The position numbers and the translations under genes are program-made. Shown one piece after another: positions 34,687-42,766 of a stretch of DNA of 64,000 nt (positions within the stretch are counted from its first letter, which is position 1; each line of letters begins with the position of its first letter). The DNA lies in the NCBI GenBank assembly GCA_964619265.1, contig CAZUCE010000002.1, positions 1 through 64,000 on the forward strand, in the 5' to 3' direction. Source of the stretch: CAZUCE01 sp964619265 (lineage in GTDB: Bacteria; Planctomycetota; UBA1135; GCA-002686595). Below the pieces are notes generated by a model. It made no database searches and was not told the origin of the DNA. It worked only from the letters and a program-made list of their open reading frames with translations.

Positions 34687-35550
34687 ATGAGCGACCCCGT
34701 AAAGATCGGCATCGTCGGAGGCTCTGGCCTCTACGAGATGGAAGGCTTGACCGACGTGGAGGAGGTACGCCTCTCGACCCCGTTCGGCGATCCTTCCGAT
34801 GCGTACCTGACCGGCCGACTCGGCGACGTCGAGCTGGTTTTTCTCCCGCGCCACGGACGCGGGCACGTGGTCTCTCCCAGCGAGATCAATTTTCGTGCGA
34901 ACATCTGGGGTTTCAAGCGCTTGGGCGTGTCCCGCATTTTGTCGGTTTCAGCGGTCGGGTCGATGCGCGAAGACATCGCGCCTGGCGAGTTTGTGATCAT
35001 CGATCAGTTTTTTGATCGAACCCGCCACCGCGTTGACACTTTCTTCACCGGCGGAGTCGTGGCGCACGTCATGTTCGCAGATCCCGTCTGCGGCGAGCTG
35101 CGCGGTGCCTTGCTCGACAGCGCGAAATCCGAGGGAGTCAAGGTTCACGACGGCGGCACCTACGTGAACATGGAAGGCCCTCAGTTTTCGACCCGCGCCG
35201 AGTCCAATATTTACCGAAAGTTCGGCGTGGACGTGATCGGCATGACGAATCTGCAGGAAGCTAAGCTCGCCCGTGAAGCCGAGATGTGCTACGCGACCAT
35301 CGCGATGGCCACAGACTACGACTGCTGGCATGAGGGACATGACGATGTCACGGTCGAGCAAGTCGTCAAGGTTGCGCATCAAAACGTGGGCAACGCTCGC
35401 GGTGTTTTGAGGCGCGCGATTCCACTGGTCGCGCAAGCGAGAGCCTGCAACTGCGGGTCGGCGCTCCAACACGCGATCATGACCGACCGTTCGAAGATCA
35501 CCGACGAAGCTCGAGATCGATTGGGATTGCTCATCGACAAGTACCTGTGA
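34687..35550 (+). CDS. mtnP: 5'-methylthioadenosine phosphorylase
   Basis: This 287-residue purine nucleoside phosphorylase of the MTAP type starts at ATG 34687. It shows IGIVGGSGLYEMEGL (phosphate-binding), FLPRHGRGHVVSPSEINFRA, FDRTRHRVDTFFTGGVVAHV and MEGPQFSTRAESNIYRKFG, and the C-terminal ATDYDCWHEGHDDV. It cleaves methylthioadenosine to adenine and methylthioribose 1-phosphate in methionine salvage. Length is normal. The next gene begins almost immediately after it. Confidence 0.9.
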   Translation: MSDPVKIGIVGGSGLYEMEGLTDVEEVRLSTPFGDPSDAYLTGRLGDVELVFLPRHGRGHVVSPSEINFRANIWGFKRLGVSRILSVSAVGSMREDIAPGEFVIIDQFFDRTRHRVDTFFTGGVVAHVMFADPVCGELRGALLDSAKSEGVKVHDGGTYVNMEGPQFSTRAESNIYRKFGVDVIGMTNLQEAKLAREAEMCYATIAMATDYDCWHEGHDDVTVEQVVKVAHQNVGNARGVLRRAIPLVAQARACNCGSALQHAIMTDRSKITDEARDRLGLLIDKYL

Positions 35551-35583
35551 TCGGATTCGCCGGTCCGCGGATGCTCTGGTACC

Positions 35584-35593
35584 GAAGGAAGGA
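35584..35593 (+). promoter_or_regulatory. Strong ribosome binding site deciding a start
   Basis: AAGGAAGGAG lies 10 bases before ATG 35604 and argues for that start rather than GTG 35547 (which overlaps the mtnP stop) or ATG 35571. Confidence 0.6.
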
Positions 35594-35603
35594 GCCGTCA
35601 CGC

Positions 35604-36848
35604 ATGGCCCTCTTGATGTCCGTGGCGCTCCTCCTTGGACCGGCGTGTGGCAGCACGGTTCCCTGGGAGCAATTGCAGTTAGAGCTTCAGGAGGAGCGGG
35701 TCTCGGATCAAGCGGCGCGCGAAGTGAATCGGACGCCGTTCCTGAGGCCGCTTTGGTATGTCGGGCCAGGGGTTCCGCTCCCGGGCACCGCCGAGATCCG
35801 AGCCGAAATTCGGAGTTCAGGCTCGTTGTTTGAGGGCTTTCTTGGGGCTCTTCTACCCAGTCCCAGCATTCCTAGTACCAGCAAGCCGGAATCCCGTTCG
35901 CCTAGCGGGCCTCCCAATGCAACGAGAGCGTCCTTTGGGCTCTCCGCCGACGAGGAGTGGCTGCGCGGTCGCGAGCGTCCTTGGCGGTGGATTGTGTTGG
36001 CGCCCGCTCCCGGTGCGGGGGTTGCGGATCGCACCGCGCTGGCGGAAGCCCTGCTCCTTTTGCGCAAAGAGCACACGGCCGGCCGAGTGCCCGATCCGCG
36101 CTGCGGGCTGGCGGTTTTGTCCGCGCCGCTTAGCGATCAACGGGTCCTAGAAATCGAAGCGCAGGGCGAGGAGATCTTTGCGTTGGTCGAGTTTTCCCTC
36201 GCAGGGCTTTCACGGCGGGCTGAAGTGGGAGCTCCCGAGTCGATTCTGATTTTGGAGCGCTCCCCGGACCCTGGAGCACGCATTCCGATTCAGCCGGACG
36301 AGACCTACGGCTGGTCCTGGCCCGGCGTTCTCCCCAGCGGCTATCGACCCGATGGAGCTTCGCTGGTAGCGCGCTGCGCGTTGGTGGATGCGGGAGAGCA
36401 AGCCGGCCAGAGCTTCGGGGATCGGCCCGCCGTTCGGTTCGGGATCGGCGACCGGCCCTGGCGGGGCGATCGACCCGAACTCGGGTTCGCCCGCTTGGGG
36501 CTTGGCTTCGCACCGGATCCGGGCTTTGTTGCCCAAGAGCCGGGGGAGAGTTCGGAGCCTGCGGATTGGGTCGCCTCCCGCGAGTACGGGATCGCAGCTC
36601 TGCTCACGGTGGGATTCGCCCTGGCGGACGCCGGTGCGGGAGATCTCGAGCGCTATCTGGAAGCCGGACTCGAAGAACTGCGGGTGCGCTGGGAGGCTGC
36701 CGATCAGGCTGGACGTTCGGACCTGGCAACCGATTGGGAAGCCCATCGCAATGAGTCGGTCTCCTGGCTGCGGAAGCTGTGCCTCGGGCTGCGCGAAGAT
36801 GACGCTGAGTCGATCATTCGCGGTAACCCGCCAGAACTCGGTTTGTGA
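35604..36848 (+). CDS. Lipoprotein, unknown
   Basis: This 414-residue protein starts at ATG 35604. It has a short signal peptide with lipobox LGPAC (MALLMSVALLLGPACGS). The mature part is rich in Arg, Glu, Gly and Pro, with a low-complexity Ser/Pro stretch (LLPSPSIPSTSKPESRSPSG) and a helical C-terminus. No recognised domain. It is probably co-transcribed with mtnP and convergent with the EF-hand gene. Confidence 0.6.
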   Translation: MALLMSVALLLGPACGSTVPWEQLQLELQEERVSDQAAREVNRTPFLRPLWYVGPGVPLPGTAEIRAEIRSSGSLFEGFLGALLPSPSIPSTSKPESRSPSGPPNATRASFGLSADEEWLRGRERPWRWIVLAPAPGAGVADRTALAEALLLLRKEHTAGRVPDPRCGLAVLSAPLSDQRVLEIEAQGEEIFALVEFSLAGLSRRAEVGAPESILILERSPDPGARIPIQPDETYGWSWPGVLPSGYRPDGASLVARCALVDAGEQAGQSFGDRPAVRFGIGDRPWRGDRPELGFARLGLGFAPDPGFVAQEPGESSEPADWVASREYGIAALLTVGFALADAGAGDLERYLEAGLEELRVRWEAADQAGRSDLATDWEAHRNESVSWLRKLCLGLREDDAESIIRGNPPELGL

Positions 36849-36872
36849 GCAGGCTCCGAGGGTAGGGAGAAC

Positions 36873-37850
36873 CTACTCCATTGCGGCTCGAAACTCGTCG
36901 CGATCGAGAGCGCCGTTTCCGTCGGTATCGAGGGCAGCGAGCACTGAGCTGGCTCGAACCGGAAGCGTGAGCGGAAACTGCAGGGCGAACAGGTCTTGCT
37001 CGTCGATGTCTTCGTCGCCGTCGGCGTCGAGGCGGTAGAACGGTCGAACCGGACCGCGGATGAACGGGGGCTCAGCGAGACCACGGGTATTCTCTCTCGG
37101 GGTTCGTTCCCCGTAGAGCTCCTCGAGACTGCCGGGCCGGTCCGCGTCGAAGACCCGCGGAGGGAGCGACTTGAAGGCGTCGAGAATTTGGCTGAGACGG
37201 ACGAGCTCGGGCGGATCGACATAGCCGCTGGTGTCCTCATCCAAGAGGATGAGCAGCTGCTTTCCGTCTCGATCGGGGAGGCCGTACTCCTTGATCAACA
37301 GGTCGAGTTCGGCGACACCGAGGCGAGCATCGAGATTGCGATCAAAGCTGTTGCGAAGCTGCTCTGCCGTGCGCGGGGGAGCAACGGTCCCGGTTGCTGC
37401 GGGAATCGGGGGACGGAAACCGCCCGTGAGACGAATGGACTCGAGGTAGCGATCTTCGAACTCTTCCTGGCTGATGCGGCCGTCGATGTTCGAGTCGTAG
37501 ATTTGGTAGGTCTGCCGATCGAGAACAAGGCTCTCTCGTGCTTCCTCGAACGAGATCCAGCCCGAAGAATCGTAGTCGGCGATCCGGAAGTACTCGAGCT
37601 GCTGGTTGGGCGAGATGTACGCCGGCAGGCGAAAAGGCTCGAGCTCGTCGGGTTCGGACGAAAGTTCCTGCTCTGGATCCTGCTCGCTGGCGGGGTCGAG
37701 TGCGGTTGCTTCGGGAGCGGGGCTCGTCGAACGCGGGTTTTGACGGGCTCCGCTTTGGCCAGAGCTGGTCTCCACCAAGGCGCCGAGAACCAGCAACGAA
37801 CCGAGCATGGCGAACGGGCCGAAGCGGGCGAGATGGGGAGGACTTTGCAT
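36873..37850 (-). CDS. Secreted EF-hand protein with six loops
   Basis: This 325-residue protein starts at ATG 37848-37850. It has a signal peptide (ARFGPFAMLGSLLVLGALVE) and an acidic linker. EF-hand-like loops include DYDSSGWISFEE, DSNIDGRISQEE, DRNLDARLGVAE, DEDTSGYVDPPE, DADGDEDIDEQD and DTDGNGALDRDE. At least four of them match the consensus Asp-x-Asp-x-Gly spacing well. It is a likely extracytoplasmic calcium-binding protein, of a type common in Planctomycetota. Confidence 0.8.
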   Translation of the reverse strand: MQSPPHLARFGPFAMLGSLLVLGALVETSSGQSGARQNPRSTSPAPEATALDPASEQDPEQELSSEPDELEPFRLPAYISPNQQLEYFRIADYDSSGWISFEEARESLVLDRQTYQIYDSNIDGRISQEEFEDRYLESIRLTGGFRPPIPAATGTVAPPRTAEQLRNSFDRNLDARLGVAELDLLIKEYGLPDRDGKQLLILLDEDTSGYVDPPELVRLSQILDAFKSLPPRVFDADRPGSLEELYGERTPRENTRGLAEPPFIRGPVRPFYRLDADGDEDIDEQDLFALQFPLTLPVRASSVLAALDTDGNGALDRDEFRAAME

Positions 37851-37936
37851 AGGGAACTCGGGGGGAGGGGAAGCGGAGCGTACCGAATGAGCGCGGCAGC
37901 AGGGGATCGGAGCCCGATCAGCGGGCTGTTCACGCC

Positions 37937-39835
37937 TCAAGCGGTGGAATCTGCGTCTCGCTGGCGCCGGGAGGGCTTGGGCTGGCGCTTGCGTTCTGCG
38001 GCGGACGGCGAGCTCTCGACGGCGGGGGCAGGATGCTGCCGAGCGGCGCGCGGAAACGCGCTGCGACGGATGCGGGCGTGTCCGACTCGGTGTCCCGCGC
38101 GGTCGAGGACGAAGTCGAGGGCTTGATCGACGGTGGAGATCAGCTCGACGCGAATCGCGTCGCGAACATCGGGCGGCAGCGTCAGAAGCTCCTCTCGGTT
38201 CCCTAGCGGAACGAGGACCGCGCGCAGCCCCGCGCGTTGGGCGGCCAGGAGTTTCTCGCGCAGACCGCCGACCGGTAGAACCCGGCCGTAAAGGGAGATC
38301 TCGCCGGTCATCGCGACGTCGTGGCGCACGCGCAGACCCGAAGCCAGGGAGTACACCGCAACGGCCAGCGGCAAACCCGCCGAGGGCCCGTCCTTTGGAA
38401 TCGCGGCGGCCGGAAGGTGGAGATGCAGATCCAGCTGATCGAACGCGTCTTCGGGGAGTCCGAGCGAAGCCAACCGGGTTCGAACAAAGCTGCAGGCCGT
38501 CTGGAAGGACTCGCGCATCACCTCTCCGACTTGGCCGGTGAGCGTCGTCCGTCCCGAACCCTTGGTCGCGAGCGCCTCGATTGGCAACAGGGCTCCGCCC
38601 CCCGAAGTCCAGGCGAGTCCCTGAACATGTCCGATGGTCGGGCGCGCGAGGCGCAGCTCTTCCTCCCGGATCGGAGCACCGAGCGTTTCAGCTAGATCGG
38701 CCTTGCGAAATCGCTGCGGCTCTCCGGCTCGCGTTCCGACCCTTCGTGCCATGGCGGCACGCTGGGTCAAGGTTCGCAGGTTTCGCTCGAGCTGGTGGAC
38801 GCCGGATTCTTCGGTGTAGTCCTGCACCAGGGAGAGGAGTGCGCCATCGGTGATCGAGACCTGTTTGGCCGTCAAGCTGCTAGCTCGACGTGCGCGGGGC
38901 AACAGGCCGCGCTTGGCGATCAGGAGTTTCTCGCGCTCGCTGTAACCGCTGAAGTCCACCCGCTGGAGGCGGTCGACCAGCGTTTCTGAAAGCTCCTCGG
39001 CGTCGCGCGCCGTGACGAGAACCAGCAACGAGGACAGGTCGAATGGAACGCCCAGGTATCGATCGATGTGCTCGCGCAGGCCATCCGGTTCGAACAGCGG
39101 AGAGAGTAGGCTGGCCGCTTCGGTTTCGGCGCCGAGCTGAAGTTCGTCGAGTCCGTCGAGCAGGACGACGCAGGGTTCGCCCCCCGAAGCTTGCAGCGCT
39201 TCCAGCAGAGCTCCAGGTTGGGCTTCGTAGGCCGGTAAATCTTGGCCGGTCCAATCTCGCGCCTGTTCGATCGAGGCCATGGACACGCGTACGAGCCGGC
39301 GCCCCGTGGCGCGTGCGAGGCTGTCTGCGAGCGCGCTCTTGCCTGTTCCGGGGGGCCCGAAGAATCCGAGGACCGTTCCGTGAAACGCTTCGCGTTCTCC
39401 GCTGCGAGCCGCCGCCGCGAGCGCATCGAGGGAGCGCTGCTTGGCCAAGTCCAATCCACAAAGGTCCCTGTCCAAGCTGCGCCGGAGCGCCTTGGAATCG
39501 AACCCGGCTTCGGCTGGAACCGCCGGCCAAGGGAGCCCGAGAATCCACTCGATCCGTGCCTCGAGCCGGGCTGGATTGGATTCACGGGTTCGGGCGAAAC
39601 GAATGGCTTCGGCGACTCGGGCCAGGGAATCCGGCGTTAACTTGCGGGCCAGGAGGTCCGCGACCAGGCATGGGTCCATCCACTCCGGCGCGACCAGCGC
39701 ATCGGGGTTTGCCGTGGGCTGGTCCTTGGGCGGGGCGGTGCGACCGAGGCTCCGGCGCCTGGCAGTGGATCTGCCGGGCCGGGCGGAGGCGGGCGGATCG
39801 CCGGGTGAATGGGGCCTGTGGAGAGGTCGGGTCAT
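37937..39835 (-). CDS. Lon-type protease, no LAN domain, degenerate ATPase
   Basis: This 632-residue protein starts at ATG 39833-39835 (GTG 39847 also possible). It lacks the N-terminal LAN substrate domain of about 300 residues; a basic Pro/Arg-rich leader takes its place. AAA+ features: Walker A GPPGTGKSA (160-168); the Walker B position reads LLDGLD with Gly228 where Lon has Glu (LLDEID); sensor-1 Asn is Arg277 (VTAR for ATAN); Arg finger region VDRL is kept. The Lon protease domain is intact: IPKDGPSAG with Ser485 and LREKLLAA with Lys528. ATP hydrolysis may be impaired while proteolysis remains. Confidence 0.85.
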   Translation of the reverse strand: MTRPLHRPHSPGDPPASARPGRSTARRRSLGRTAPPKDQPTANPDALVAPEWMDPCLVADLLARKLTPDSLARVAEAIRFARTRESNPARLEARIEWILGLPWPAVPAEAGFDSKALRRSLDRDLCGLDLAKQRSLDALAAAARSGEREAFHGTVLGFFGPPGTGKSALADSLARATGRRLVRVSMASIEQARDWTGQDLPAYEAQPGALLEALQASGGEPCVVLLDGLDELQLGAETEAASLLSPLFEPDGLREHIDRYLGVPFDLSSLLVLVTARDAEELSETLVDRLQRVDFSGYSEREKLLIAKRGLLPRARRASSLTAKQVSITDGALLSLVQDYTEESGVHQLERNLRTLTQRAAMARRVGTRAGEPQRFRKADLAETLGAPIREEELRLARPTIGHVQGLAWTSGGGALLPIEALATKGSGRTTLTGQVGEVMRESFQTACSFVRTRLASLGLPEDAFDQLDLHLHLPAAAIPKDGPSAGLPLAVAVYSLASGLRVRHDVAMTGEISLYGRVLPVGGLREKLLAAQRAGLRAVLVPLGNREELLTLPPDVRDAIRVELISTVDQALDFVLDRAGHRVGHARIRRSAFPRAARQHPAPAVESSPSAAERKRQPKPSRRQRDADSTA

Positions 39836-40046
39836 GGGGGTTAGCACTCCCTACGGACGAGCGGCGCCGCGAAGAGTCACCGCTCTCTCTATCGGTGGCG
39901 TGGGGGCAAGCGGAACAGGCTCCCCTGGATCCGAGGTCCCATCGCCCTCTAGAGCCCTGATTTCCAGGCGGTTAGGGGGCTCTTCCCGGGAGGTCTGAGC
40001 AGGCGCCCGCTTGCTTCGGGCAGGGCCTAGGGGCGAGCCTCTCCGG

Positions 40047-41432
40047 ATGCCCCTCGCTTGGACCCAGCCCTCTCCCTTCCTGTTTGCCGGCCTGGCCTGC
40101 GCAGGACTCGCCATTTGGCTGTCCTGGCGGGCTGCCCGGGCCAGGTCCCGGCGCCAGCTTCTCCAGGATCTCCCCACGTCGCCGGCAGCCGCCATCTTTG
40201 TCGGCTGGCTCGAGGCTTCCGGCCGCGCGCGCAGCGCGAGCCCGCTCACGAGCCCGCTTGGCCAAGTGCCTTGCGTGCTCTATCGGCTTTCGATCACCGA
40301 GTCCTATCAGCGCACCGAAACGGAGATGAGCCGCGACGCGAAAGGCCGCACAACGATGCGCACGCGCGTTGTCACCGGCTGGGAGTCGGTCGGAGAAAGG
40401 ACGGAGAGAATCCCGTTTGAGCTAGAGGATGAAAGCGGTCGGGTGCGAGTCGATCCCGAGGGTGCGCGCACGCGAACCGAGCCCTTTGTCCAGCGCATCG
40501 TGGGCTCCTCGGAGCCGGACTATCACCGCTTCAGCGACCAGGGTCCGGTGCAGGGATCGACTGGCCAACGTCAGTTGAGCGAAGCAGGCATTCGCTTGGG
40601 CGCGGACTTGCACTTGGTCGGACGTGGGCGCCCAACCAGTTCTGGAGACGACATCGAAATCGGATTCGAAAAGCTGCCCGGCAGTGGAAGCGCCGAGGGT
40701 TGGCAGGGCATCGCGGTGGGGGACGCCAAGGCGGTCGAGCGCTGGGCTGGAAGTGGATCCTGGAGCGGACAGATCTTTGCTTGGATTCTCACGGTGGCTG
40801 CGACGTATTTCTTCGCACGAATCTTCAACTTGGGGCCAAGCGGGCAGGGCTGGCGGGCGGGCCTGGTTTGGATCGGAATCGGCGCCGTGGTTCACAGTCT
40901 CGGGGCAGGCATTCTGTGGCTCCTATTCACCTACAACGGGTTCATCGACCTCGCGAGCCGTGCACGGCGAGCCGTGGCGCGCATCGACGTGGAGCTCGAT
41001 CGCCGGGCCAAGTTGATTCCTCGCCTGGTTGCCGTCGTCGAGGAAGCCGGCCGCCACGAGCGCGAGGTGCAGGTCCTGCTCGCCGAACTTCGCAGTCAGG
41101 GACAAGCCACCACCGAAGGTCAGGCGGGCGTCGACCCGGTACGAATCAGCGGGCGAGCGGCCCTGCTCGTTGAGCGCTACCCCGAGCTTGAAAGCGATGA
41201 GCTGTTTGGCAACTTGCAGGCCGAAGTGGTGCTCACCGAGGATCGCATCGGGCACGCCCGCGGATACTTGAATGAGCTCACGACGAGTTGGCGAACGCGA
41301 CGGCAGCGGTTTCCCGAAAACGTTCTGTTTGCATGGATGAATCGGCGCCCGGCGGGCTATCGCGCAGCGGAGGCCTTCGAACGCGCAGCGCCAGCTGTGG
41401 GGGAGAGCCTTCGCGAGGGGCAGACTTCCTAA
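40047..41432 (+). CDS. GIDE-like/LemA-like membrane protein
   Basis: This 461-residue protein starts at ATG 40047. An N-terminal membrane anchor (FLFAGLACAGLAIWLSW) is followed by a region resembling the GIDE domain (GQVPCVLYRLSITESYQ; then IPFELEDESGRVRVDPEG). Two hydrophobic segments follow (FAWILTVAATYFFARIF; WIGIGAVVHSLGAGILWLLF). The C-terminal half matches LemA: YNGFIDLASRARRAVARIDV, ELDRRAKLIPRLVAVV, and AEVVLTEDRIGHARGYLNEL. LemA proteins are helical membrane-linked proteins of unclear role. Its stop lies inside a 16-bp tandem repeat. Confidence 0.75.
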   Translation: MPLAWTQPSPFLFAGLACAGLAIWLSWRAARARSRRQLLQDLPTSPAAAIFVGWLEASGRARSASPLTSPLGQVPCVLYRLSITESYQRTETEMSRDAKGRTTMRTRVVTGWESVGERTERIPFELEDESGRVRVDPEGARTRTEPFVQRIVGSSEPDYHRFSDQGPVQGSTGQRQLSEAGIRLGADLHLVGRGRPTSSGDDIEIGFEKLPGSGSAEGWQGIAVGDAKAVERWAGSGSWSGQIFAWILTVAATYFFARIFNLGPSGQGWRAGLVWIGIGAVVHSLGAGILWLLFTYNGFIDLASRARRAVARIDVELDRRAKLIPRLVAVVEEAGRHEREVQVLLAELRSQGQATTEGQAGVDPVRISGRAALLVERYPELESDELFGNLQAEVVLTEDRIGHARGYLNELTTSWRTRRQRFPENVLFAWMNRRPAGYRAAEAFERAAPAVGESLREGQTS

Positions 41433-41480
41433 GGGGCAGGCTTCCGAACGGGCAGGCCCCCAAAGGGGCAGGGAGCACAA
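41417..41480. repeat. 16-bp tandem repeat, four copies, spanning a stop codon
   Basis: The four units are 41417-41432, 41433-41448, 41449-41464 and 41465-41480, consensus about GGGGCAGGCTTCCRAA, with decay in units 3 and 4. The TAA stop of the LemA-like gene (41430-41432) is part of unit 1; unit 2 has GAA at the same place. Confidence 0.75.
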
Positions 41481-41594
41481 GCTTGCTGCCGAGCGGTGCG
41501 CGGAGCTTCCGGCAGAAGTTCTGGTTCGCTGCGTGGCGGGGGGAAGCCAGGTCGGGCCGAAGATCTAAGGACCAGAGATCTAATCGCCTGAACT

Positions 41595-42731
41595 CTAATC
41601 CGGAGTCGACGCGAGTACGGCTTCTGCAACGCGAGCGACTTGATCGTCGCAGAGGAAAGGGTGAACCGGTAGGCAGAGCACCTGGGTGGCTAGCTCCTCG
41701 GCTCCGGGAAAGTCCCCCGGTCCATAGCCCCAGGCCTTCGCCGCGTCCTGGAGATGTACGGGGCGTGGGTAGTGCACCGCCGTCGAGATGCCCTGTTCGT
41801 CGAGCGCCTTGCGCACGAGTTCGCGGGTGCCTGGATCGCCGAGGACTCGAATGGCGTACTGGTGATAGACGTGGGTGGCGTTCTTGGGGCCAGTGAGGGG
41901 CCGCAGGCCATCGTGACCCGCGAAGGCCTGGTCGTAGCCCGCCGCGATTTCGGCGCGGCGCGCGTTCCAGCGTTCTAGGTAGGGGAGCTTGAGTCTTAGC
42001 ACGGCTCCTTGCAGTCCCTGAAGGCGTGAGTTGGTGCCGATCTCAGAGTGCACGTATTTGGCCGAACTGCCGTGGTCCCGCAGGCCTCTGGTGCGGGAAG
42101 CGAGTTCGCGACTGTTGGTGAGGAGCATTCCGCCTTCCCCGAGCGCACCCAAATTCTTGGTGGGGTAGAACGAGAACGCGGCGGCATCACCGAGTTGGCC
42201 GCAGCGCACGCCGTCGCGCTCGGCACCATGGCACTGGGCTCCGTCTTCGAGGATCGAAACTCCTCTGGCGTCGGCGATTCGGCGCAAGCTGCGCATGTCG
42301 CAAAGTTGGCCGTAAAGGTGCACCGGCAGGATGCAGCGCGTTTGAGCGTCCAGCGTAGCCTCGACTTGATCGGTGCGCATCAGCGCCGTATCGGGGTCGA
42401 TATCGCAAAACGTGGGCCGAGCTCCGATCCAATCAACCGCCCCAGCGGAGGCGAAAAACGTGAACGGGGTGGTCAGGACACGATCGCCGGGCCCGATCCC
42501 AAGCGCCTTCAGCCCAAGGATCAGCGCATCCGTCCCCGAGTTCACGCCAATGCCGAACTTCGTCCGCTGGAACGCGGCGAATTCGGCTTCGAACCCCTCG
42601 ACCTCCGGACCTAGAACGTAGGCGCCGGAAGCGAGGACGCGTTCAATCGTCGCGGACAACTCCGCCCCGAGGACCTCGCGCTCGGCGGCGAGATCAACGG
42701 GACCAATCGGAGCGGAGGTTCTCGTGGTCAT
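41595..42731 (-). CDS. DegT/DnrJ/EryC1/StrS sugar aminotransferase
   Basis: This 378-residue PLP enzyme has the family pattern: NSGTDALILGLKALGIGPGD, TTPFTFFASAGAVDWIGA, EDGAQCHGAERDGV and the Schiff-base Lys in FYPTKNLGALGEGG. It aminates nucleotide-linked keto-sugars for surface polysaccharides or glycans. The start is ATG 42729-42731. It is a minus-strand neighbour of the AGCS symporter, but no sugar-nucleotide gene is adjacent, so its substrate is unknown. Confidence 0.85.
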   Translation of the reverse strand: MTTRTSAPIGPVDLAAEREVLGAELSATIERVLASGAYVLGPEVEGFEAEFAAFQRTKFGIGVNSGTDALILGLKALGIGPGDRVLTTPFTFFASAGAVDWIGARPTFCDIDPDTALMRTDQVEATLDAQTRCILPVHLYGQLCDMRSLRRIADARGVSILEDGAQCHGAERDGVRCGQLGDAAAFSFYPTKNLGALGEGGMLLTNSRELASRTRGLRDHGSSAKYVHSEIGTNSRLQGLQGAVLRLKLPYLERWNARRAEIAAGYDQAFAGHDGLRPLTGPKNATHVYHQYAIRVLGDPGTRELVRKALDEQGISTAVHYPRPVHLQDAAKAWGYGPGDFPGAEELATQVLCLPVHPFLCDDQVARVAEAVLASTPD

Positions 42732-42766
42732 AGGGTCGGGTCAGCAAGGGCCAGGCCCGAGCAGGG

